From: Natrinema zhouii
Lineage (GTDB): Archaea > Halobacteriota > Halobacteria > Halobacteriales > Natrialbaceae
NCBI RefSeq assembly: GCF_013456555.2
Contig: NZ_CP059154.1
Location: 3,534,001-3,598,000 of the forward strand
Length of the DNA stretch: 64,000 nucleotides
Direction of reading: 5' to 3'
Below are positions 62,719 to 64,000 of this stretch, piece after piece; positions within the stretch are counted from its first letter, which is position 1, and every line of letters begins with the position of its first letter. The notes beneath the pieces were generated by a model. The model did no database searches, had not been told where the DNA came from, and worked only from the letters and a program-made list of their open reading frames with translations. A program made the position numbers and the translations under genes.

Positions 62719-64000
62719 ATGGCTGTACTCTGGCTGGACGAGATCAGTGCCGGCGACCTCGAGACGGTCGGCGGTAAAGGTGCTTCCCTCGGAGAGCTTA
62801 CGGGCGCGGGGCTACCCGTCCCACCGGGGTTCGTCGTAACCGCCGGGACCTATCGATCGTTTATCGAAGAGGCCGAAATCGACGAGGAACTGTTCGCGGC
62901 CGTCGACATCGACGTCGACGACTCGGCCGCGCTGGCCGACGCCGCGGATCACGCGCAGGAACTCATTCTCGAGACGCCGTTCCCCGACGAACTGCGCGCG
63001 GAGATCCTCGAGAGCTATAGCGAGGTCGGCAACGGCGAGGCGTTCGTCGCCGTTCGATCCTCCGCGACGGCCGAGGACCTGCCCGACGCCTCCTTCGCGG
63101 GACAACAGGAAACGTTCCTCAACGTCACCGAGGACGACCTGCTGGACCGCGTCCGGGAGTGTTGGGCCTCGCTGTTCACCCAGCGAGCGATTTACTACCG
63201 TCAGGAGCAAGGGTTCGATCACTCCGCGGTGAACATCGCGGTCGTCGTCCAGCAGATGGTCGACGCCGAGAAATCGGGCGTGATGTTCACGAGCCACCCC
63301 TCGACGGGCGACGCGACGATGATCATCGAGGCCGCGTGGGGGCTGGGCGAGGCCGTCGTCTCCGGTGCCGTTTCGCCGGACAACTACGTCATCGATCGCG
63401 AGGACCGGTCGATGGACGTCACCATCGCCGAGAAAAAGGTGATGCACGAGAAAGACGAGGCGACCGGCAAGACCGTCGAGCGCGAGGTACCTGAAGACAA
63501 GCGAAATGCGCGCGTGGTCTCCGACGACGAGATCGACGCGCTCATGGACCTCGGCGAGCGCGTCGAAGACCACTACGGCGAGCCCCAGGACGTCGAGTGG
63601 GCCATCGTCGATGGCGATGTCTACATGCTCCAGTCGCGCCCGATCACGACGATCGACGAGAGCGAGAGCGACGCCGCGGATCCGACCGGGAGCGTCGACG
63701 CCGCGAAGGGACTGACTGACGGCAGCGGTAGCGTCCAGGCCGCAGACGCCGGCAACGCCGACACGGTCGACTCGAGCGGTACCGGCGACGTGCTCGTCGA
63801 CGGGCTCGGCTCGAGCCCGGGAACGGTCAGCGGCCCCGCGCGGATCGTCATCAAGCTCGACGACCTCGACAAGGTCAGCGAGGGCGACATCATCGTCACC
63901 GAGATGACGATGCCCGACATGGTGCCCGCGATGAAGCGAGCCTCGGGCATCATCACCGACGAGGGCGGCATGACCAGCCACGCCGCCATCGTCTCCCGCG
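62719..64000 (+). CDS. ppsA: Phosphoenolpyruvate synthase (pyruvate, water dikinase), 3' end cut off
   Basis: The first 427 codons of a PEP synthase, which makes phosphoenolpyruvate from pyruvate and ATP for gluconeogenesis. The ATP-grasp half starts WLDEISAGDLETVGGKGASLGEL and continues with AVRSSATAEDLPDASFAGQQET and VEWAIVDGDVYMLQSRP. An acidic Ser/Ala/Gly linker of about 40 residues leads to the swivelling domain VLVDGLGSSPGTVSG, ending with the phosphohistidine loop GGMTSHAAI (His421). The PEP-binding barrel domain lies beyond the window; the family is about 750-800 residues, so slightly over half is seen. Confidence 0.93.
   Translation, partial: MAVLWLDEISAGDLETVGGKGASLGELTGAGLPVPPGFVVTAGTYRSFIEEAEIDEELFAAVDIDVDDSAALADAADHAQELILETPFPDELRAEILESYSEVGNGEAFVAVRSSATAEDLPDASFAGQQETFLNVTEDDLLDRVRECWASLFTQRAIYYRQEQGFDHSAVNIAVVVQQMVDAEKSGVMFTSHPSTGDATMIIEAAWGLGEAVVSGAVSPDNYVIDREDRSMDVTIAEKKVMHEKDEATGKTVEREVPEDKRNARVVSDDEIDALMDLGERVEDHYGEPQDVEWAIVDGDVYMLQSRPITTIDESESDAADPTGSVDAAKGLTDGSGSVQAADAGNADTVDSSGTGDVLVDGLGSSPGTVSGPARIVIKLDDLDKVSEGDIIVTEMTMPDMVPAMKRASGIITDEGGMTSHAAIVSR

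Noticed and set aside
63655..63790. An intein inside PEP synthase
   Set aside because: No Cys/Ser splice start, no His-Asn end and no endonuclease motifs; only a flexible linker.

Overview
The window is chromosomal DNA from a haloarchaeon. Its proteins are very acidic and GC-rich. Many genes have a TATA-like box about 28 bp before the start codon and so look leaderless. Secreted proteins carry twin-arginine lipoprotein signals. An archaeosortase, haloarchaea-restricted families (HAH_0734-like, DUF7344-like, DUF7518-like, HTH-10) and archaeal translation genes (L44e, S27e, aIF2-alpha, Nop10) are present. The style fits the Natrialbaceae (Haloterrigena/Natrinema-like), but that placement is inference. 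I support 56 protein genes (two cut by the window edges) and one tRNA; no CRISPR array, IS element or rRNA was seen.

Layout. 1-6.0 kb: end of an MFS transporter, then a formate-dehydrogenase-like pair (a degenerate NuoF-type subunit overlapping a NuoG/FdhA-type molybdopterin catalytic subunit) and a thioredoxin-reductase-like flavoprotein. 6.1-11.1 kb: a lone IucA/IucC siderophore synthetase, CoaBC, a membrane-anchored HTH protein and a purine phosphoribosyltransferase. 11.3-18.0 kb: a tight peptide-type ABC transporter operon whose substrate-binding protein has its two halves in swapped order (circular permutation), ending in a small beta-sandwich protein. 18.2-20.1 kb: an ABC-2 exporter pair. 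20.3 kb: initiator tRNA-Met with a partial copy of its 3' end nearby. 20.4-24.1 kb: GtrA, a HAH_0734-like protein, and the L44e-S27e-aIF2alpha-Nop10-PAC2 operon. 24.2-28.7 kb: an HTH regulator divergent from archaeosortase A, a phosphoesterase, a phytoene-desaturase-like flavoprotein and a 45-residue membrane peptide.

28.8-45.2 kb: two complete branched-chain-amino-acid-type (Liv/HAAT) ABC transporters, both on the minus strand, bracket gatB, an acyl-CoA synthetase/hydroxybutyrate-dehydrogenase-like SDR operon and a divergent HTH-10 regulator. A shared GTGTGTAT motif lies before both binding-protein genes, the regulator and the following PAS histidine kinase, suggesting a co-regulated carboxylate/amino-acid uptake region (inference).

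45.3-64 kb: six-PAS cytosolic histidine kinase; DUF7518-like, smc and scpA; a membrane zinc-ribbon-like protein; mtnP; MATE exporter; methyltransferase; phosphoribosyltransferase; thiC; a lipoprotein alpha/beta hydrolase lacking its nucleophile serine; a PhzF-like isomerase; and the first two-thirds or less of phosphoenolpyruvate synthase, cut by the window end.

The strongest unusual observations are the permuted binding protein, the cofactor-stripped NuoF-like subunit, the nucleophile-less hydrolase and the shared promoter motif.
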